Below are positions 60,415 to 64,000 of a stretch of 64,000 bases of DNA, in pieces. Source of the stretch: Scleromatobacter sp038243995 (GTDB taxonomy: Bacteria > Pseudomonadota > Gammaproteobacteria > Burkholderiales > Burkholderiaceae_C). The notes beneath the pieces were generated by a model. The model was given only the letters and a program-made list of their open reading frames with translations. It was not told where the DNA came from and did not search any database. A program made the position numbers and the translations under genes. Positions within the stretch are counted from its first letter, which is position 1, and each line of letters starts with the position of its first letter. The stretch spans positions 1 through 64,000 of the forward strand of contig JBBRTV010000028.1 in the NCBI GenBank assembly GCA_038243995.1. Direction: 5' to 3'.

Positions 60415-62076
60415 CTACATTCCCCACACCACGAAGGCGAGGGGCACCAGGAACCACCACGGGGACGCCGGGACGTCGATCTGCTGCGTGGCGCCGAACG
60501 GCCCCTCGAAGCCGTCCTCGTCTATGGTGCCGACCCGCACGTAGTAGCGCCCGGCCGCGGGGCGCGGCAGCAGGCCCTGCGCGTCCGGAGTCGTCTTGTC
60601 GATCTGGATCTGCTCGAACGCGGCATCGGAGGCCACCTGGTAGCGCACGCGCTGCCCGCTCGCCAGCGCGCCCCAGCGGAAGACGAGGCCGTTGGCATCG
60701 TCGAAGTCGGGTTTCATGGTCGGCGCCTCGGGCACCGGCCGTTGATCGAAGGCCTGCGCGTCGCCGAAAGGGCCCTGGTCGTCTCCGTTGCCGATGGCGG
60801 CCATGCGCCAGTAGTAGTGCACGCCGGGGGCGAGCGGCACGGCTTGCTCGGCGCCCGCGAGATCCGCGCGATCGACCAGCGGCGCGCTGAAGTCTTCGTG
60901 CGGGGACACCTGCAGGCGATAACGGGGCACCTTGTCGGAGAGCGTCCAATTGAAGGCCGCCTCATTGCCGTACGACTTCGCCGCCTGCCGCGGCGCGATG
61001 AGCAGCGGGGGTTCCGGCCTGGCCTTGAGCACGAAGGGATGGTCCGCGTCGCGCCCCTCCAGTGCCTGGGCGTCGACGGCTCGAACCCGCAGGACGTAGT
61101 CGCCGTCCGCCAGGGCTACCCATTTGGCCGACGGGTCGCGCGGGGCCGCATCCAGCAAGAGCCGCTCGGGCTCGCCGCGCGGAAAGACCTGGGCCCGGTA
61201 GCTCATGGCGTTCGGCACGCGAGGCCATTCGAAGCGCAGCGGAACGCGCTCGATGCGCGCGGGCACCTGCCCCAGGTCGGGCGGGGCGAGCAGCGGCACA
61301 GGCTCGGCGAGCGGCGCGTCCGAAGGCGCTGCGAGTCCCCGCCCCGCCACCACTGGAACGGCCTCGCGCACCCGGGAGGCGCGGACGACGCCCTCGAGCA
61401 CTTCGACCTGGGCGACGGCGCGCGACTCGTCGAACCGGGCACGGAACTCGGTGCCGCGCACGCCGAGATTCACTGCCGGCGTCTGCACGTCGAAGGCCTG
61501 GCCCGAGCGCGGCGCCGGCACGACCTTGATCTCGGACCCGCCGCGCAGCACGGTCACCCGGGAGTGCGCGAGTTTCGAGCTGCCGATCGCGTCCAGGTCG
61601 CCGACCAGCACCGTGCTTTTGCCGACGATCAGCATGCGGGAGCCGTCCTCGAAGCGCAGGGTGGCCGCCGCGTCGTCGCCGGTGCTCAGCGTGTCTCCGG
61701 CCCCTACCAGGTCGTCCGTCGCCACGGCGCGGGGAGCGGGCAGCCCGGCCCGCTGCAGCAGGACCTCGCCGCGGACGAACACCAGGCGTGCCGGCACCGG
61801 TGCATGCCGCACCCAGGCGAGCGGGATGCGAAGCATGCTGTTCGGCTGCAGGTGGCGGGGATTGGCGACCTGGTTGAGACGCTGGACCTGCGGCCACATG
61901 CGGGGGTCTTGCAGGAACTCGCCGCCGATACCAATCAGGGTATCCCCGGGGGCTACGCGGTACAGCCAGTCGGCGTCGCCGTCGACGGCGGTCGCGCCGT
62001 GCGAAGGCGCCGCAGATGCCGCCAGCGCGAACACCACGGCGATCCATCCCGCCACGAATCTTGCGGTGCTTGACAC
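60415..62076 (-). CDS. LysM-FecR domain periplasmic protein
   Basis: 553 residues from GTG 62076, chosen because AGGAGGGGG lies five bases upstream and the signal peptide (AGWIAVVFALAASAAPSHGA) starts at once. A LysM peptidoglycan-binding module comes first (WLYRVAPGDTLIGIGGEFLQ, LNQVANPRHLQPNSMLRIPL), then a FecR domain (VRGEVLLQRAG, GDTLSTGDDAAATLRFEDGS, NLGVRGTEFRARF). Three fibronectin-like modules follow (FEWPRVPNAMSYRAQVFP; FNWTLSDKVPRYRLQVSP; FRWGALASGQRVRYQVAS) and a C-terminal hydrophobic anchor (WWFLVPLAFVVWGM). FecR domains of this kind transmit envelope signals; the adjacent stop/start with the CHASE2 kinase indicates one sensory unit. Confidence 0.88.
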   Translation of the reverse strand: MSSTARFVAGWIAVVFALAASAAPSHGATAVDGDADWLYRVAPGDTLIGIGGEFLQDPRMWPQVQRLNQVANPRHLQPNSMLRIPLAWVRHAPVPARLVFVRGEVLLQRAGLPAPRAVATDDLVGAGDTLSTGDDAAATLRFEDGSRMLIVGKSTVLVGDLDAIGSSKLAHSRVTVLRGGSEIKVVPAPRSGQAFDVQTPAVNLGVRGTEFRARFDESRAVAQVEVLEGVVRASRVREAVPVVAGRGLAAPSDAPLAEPVPLLAPPDLGQVPARIERVPLRFEWPRVPNAMSYRAQVFPRGEPERLLLDAAPRDPSAKWVALADGDYVLRVRAVDAQALEGRDADHPFVLKARPEPPLLIAPRQAAKSYGNEAAFNWTLSDKVPRYRLQVSPHEDFSAPLVDRADLAGAEQAVPLAPGVHYYWRMAAIGNGDDQGPFGDAQAFDQRPVPEAPTMKPDFDDANGLVFRWGALASGQRVRYQVASDAAFEQIQIDKTTPDAQGLLPRPAAGRYYVRVGTIDEDGFEGPFGATQQIDVPASPWWFLVPLAFVVWGM

Positions 62077-62511
62077 GACATCCCCCTCCTGGCTTTTCGA
62101 ACCGCCCGGTCCGCGTGCCGAGGGCAGCGCGCCCGAGGCGCCATTATGAGAGTCGAGTGCATGCCGATGGCATGAAAGAAGGCGCACGGAGCTGTGTTGT
62201 CGCCAGCAATCCGACATCTATCCTGGGGATTGCGGCAGGCAGAAGCGGGGGAATACCAGCGGCGTCGATCAACAGGCGCCCGCCGGCGCCCTGCACGCTT
62301 GCGTGCACCGGGCCGCGCACTTGCAGCTGTGCCGCGGCGGCGGACAGGGCGCGCCCGATGCCCCCGTCAGCCTGCCGCGAAGCCGGGTGCGCGCATTGAG
62401 CACGCTCACCGGGAGCGCGCCGCGCGGGCCCGGGCCGAATAGCCGGCAGAATCGCCCTGCTCTCCGGATGTACCTGTCCCCGACGCGAACCATCGACCTG
62501 GAGACCTCGCC
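62077..62511. other. Intergenic region between divergent FecR and phosphoesterase genes
   Basis: 435 bases, promoters for both directions expected. AAGGAGGG-type sequence at 62082-62090 (minus strand) is the FecR ribosome binding site. No gene, repeat or clear promoter consensus was seen in the remainder. Confidence 0.4.
62082..62090 (-). promoter_or_regulatory. Ribosome binding site deciding a GTG start
   Basis: AGGAGGGGG on the minus strand, five bases before GTG 62076; it argues against longer starts in the same open frame. Confidence 0.6.
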
Positions 62512-63474
62512 ATGAAGCTGTCCGACTGCAACGAAACAGAACGCCGGGAGCTCGCCGTCCTCGGCGCGCGGATCGGCCGTACCCACCTGGCCCAGCGTCT
62601 CGGCCTCGAGGGCGAACATGAGGCCTTCCTCGTCCGCCGCGGCGCGCGCTTCTTCCCCCTGGACAACTGGGTCTCGTTGCACGGGTTGATACGCGCCGGG
62701 CTGACGCTGTCGGGGCTGCGTCGGCGCGGGCGGCGCAACGTGCTGGACATCCAGCGCCGGGAAAACGTGGTGCGGCTGGGTCGACTGCCGCCTGCGCTCG
62801 AGGGCTTCACGGTGCTGCACCTGAGCGACCTGCACCTGGACCTGAGCGAGGCCTTTCTCGAGCGCCTGATCGACAGCGTGCGCGGACTTGAGCACGACCT
62901 CTGCGTCATGACCGGCGACTTTCGTTTCCGAGCATTCGGAACCTACGCGCCCGCGCTCGAATCGCTGGCGCGCTTGCGACCCCACCTGGGCGCTCCCGTC
63001 CTGGCCGTGCTGGGCAATCACGACTCCATCCGCATGGTGCCCGGCATGGAGGCGCTCGACATCGGCGTGCTCATGAATGAATCGGTGCGCATTGAGCGGG
63101 GCGGCGAGTCGCTCGCACTGGTGGGCATCGACGATGCGCACTACTTCCGCACGCACGATTTCCACAAGGCGCTGACCGGCATCGCGCCGGAGGACTGCGT
63201 GATCCTCCTGTCGCACACGCCCGAGACGTATCGGCATGCGGCGCACGCCGAGGTCGACCTGATGCTTTGCGGCCACACCCACGGGGGGCAGATCTGCCTG
63301 CCGGGCGGCATCCCTGTCCTTACCGACGCCGACTCGCCGCGCGCCTTCGCGCGCGGCGCCTGGCGGTATCTCGACATGGTCGGGTACACGTCGGTGGGCT
63401 GCGGATCGTCGATCATCGACGTGCGCCTGAATTGCCTGCCCGAGATCACGCTGCATCGGCTGCATCGCGCCTGA
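62512..63474 (+). CDS. Metallophosphoesterase (calcineurin-like, YkuE/YaeI type)
   Basis: 320 residues. All five calcineurin-like metal motifs are intact: HLSDLHLD (I), VMTGDFRF (II), VLGNHDS (III), LLSHTPE (IV) and LCGHTHGGQ (V). The first ~95 residues form a helical extension with a basic patch (RRRGRRNVLDIQRREN) and no signal peptide, so it is probably cytoplasmic or peripheral. Relatives hydrolyse UDP-diacylglucosamine-like or other phosphodiesters; the substrate here is not determined. GGAGA precedes the ATG by about nine bases. It stands alone, between a FecR gene and a second repeat-protein gene. Confidence 0.9.
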   Translation: MKLSDCNETERRELAVLGARIGRTHLAQRLGLEGEHEAFLVRRGARFFPLDNWVSLHGLIRAGLTLSGLRRRGRRNVLDIQRRENVVRLGRLPPALEGFTVLHLSDLHLDLSEAFLERLIDSVRGLEHDLCVMTGDFRFRAFGTYAPALESLARLRPHLGAPVLAVLGNHDSIRMVPGMEALDIGVLMNESVRIERGGESLALVGIDDAHYFRTHDFHKALTGIAPEDCVILLSHTPETYRHAAHAEVDLMLCGHTHGGQICLPGGIPVLTDADSPRAFARGAWRYLDMVGYTSVGCGSSIIDVRLNCLPEITLHRLHRA

Positions 63475-63561
63475 CGGCACACGGGCGCGTTCGTACAGTC
63501 GGCCCGGGCCGACTCGAGAGCGGGGCGGCCCCGACATGCGCGGCCGGCCGCTCTGCCACCG

Positions 63562-64000
63562 TCAAGGGGTGATGCTGAAAACCGTGCCGTACCCGAACTT
63601 GCCGCCGCTTTTCGTCGCGCCGTAGAGATTGCCGGCGGCATCCCGCACCAGGCCGGCCCAGGGCTCGAAGCCGTCCCTGCCGGTGAAGTCGTGCAGGGTG
63701 GTGTGCACCCCGGTTCGGGGGTCGTAGCTGAAGACCGTGCCGCATCGGCAGCTTCCGGCCCCGCCCAGGCGTGTCGTGCCGTAGAGCAGGCCATCGGTGC
63801 CGAGGACGAGCGTTCCGGTCGGGTTCCTGCCGACCCCCAGGTTCGCGTCGTCGAAGCTGTAGACCCAGCTGAAGGCGCCCGTCGGGTCGACGCGATAGAT
63901 GTCGCCTTCGTCGCCGGCGAAGCCCACCATGGCCACGCCCCAGAAATTGCCGTCGGCGTCCGCCGTCTGGCCCGCGACGAAGATGGCGTCGGCGTTGTTC
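63562..64000 (-). CDS. GloVer-type (TIGR03803) repeat protein, C-terminal part (cut by right edge)
   Basis: The frame is open to the right edge (about 146 codons visible), so start and signal peptide lie outside. It contains the same repeat as the 55061 protein: FWGVAMVGFAGDEGDIYRVD, LLYGTTRLGGAGSCRCGTVF and LYGATKSGGKFGYGTVFSIT at the end. SCRCGTVFSYD has a CxC as in the 55061 protein (FRCNCAVGGTIF), so the two are probably paralogues. Confidence 0.85.
   Translation of the reverse strand, partial: NNADAIFVAGQTADADGNFWGVAMVGFAGDEGDIYRVDPTGAFSWVYSFDDANLGVGRNPTGTLVLGTDGLLYGTTRLGGAGSCRCGTVFSYDPRTGVHTTLHDFTGRDGFEPWAGLVRDAAGNLYGATKSGGKFGYGTVFSITP

Noticed and set aside
1..64000. tRNA, rRNA, CRISPR arrays, intact insertion sequences
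   Set aside because: None seen: no tRNA-like CCA-ended cloverleaf noticed in the gaps, no regularly spaced repeats, no transposase motifs. A covariance-model search would settle the RNA genes.

Overview
The window is a 64-kb piece of GC-rich (roughly two-thirds G+C) proteobacterial chromosome. Gene types such as the LysR and LacI regulators, the periplasmic-binding-protein importers, the CHASE2/FecR pair and the cytochrome c with its barrel partner fit a Burkholderiales-like betaproteobacterium. That is inference from gene content, because no rRNA or tRNA is present. Coding density is high. No CRISPR array and no intact transposase were seen.

Left part (1-11 kb) is accessory. It holds the end of a NACHT-class STAND ATPase, stumps of a LysR regulator and an AAA ATPase, and two inverted 27-bp recombination-site-like sequences. 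Then comes a minus-strand pair: a TIR-STAND-FGE protein overlapping by four bases with a patatin-like protein whose catalytic motifs are both displaced by one residue. Next to it lies a scrap (7454-7943) assembled from pieces of the STAND gene, the patatin gene and the prolyl oligopeptidase gene that follows.

11-29.6 kb is envelope and signalling. A TonB-dependent receptor is coupled to a TPR/PAS histidine kinase, with a divergent NarL-type response regulator and a second PAS kinase. An acyl-CoA synthetase, a barrel-like protein, a PQQ propeller protein with a metallo-beta-lactamase-fold partner lacking most metal ligands, a DUF4188 protein and an LCAT-like lipoprotein follow.

29.7-38.1 kb is one catabolic operon: LacI regulator, binding protein, two permeases, a 67-residue membrane protein, two ATPases, then DhaL and DhaK. 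It probably imports and phosphorylates a short polyol or ketose. 38.3-44.9 kb has a sulfotransferase-like gene and an uncharacterised cluster: an 876-residue protein, diverging from a membrane protein and a protein with a TIR/deoxyribosyltransferase-like N-terminus and a TPR-like C-terminus.

45.2-54.1 kb has a cytochrome c with a broken barrel gene behind it, then a LysR regulator diverging from a ribose-type ABC importer with a racemase-like enzyme, an NAD-dependent epimerase/dehydrogenase and a tartrate/malate dehydrogenase, most likely a sugar-acid pathway. 54.2-64 kb has a CopD/HemJ-like membrane protein, two GloVer-type repeat proteins plus a relic, an FG-GAP protein, a FecR/CHASE2 hybrid-kinase pair and a metallophosphoesterase.
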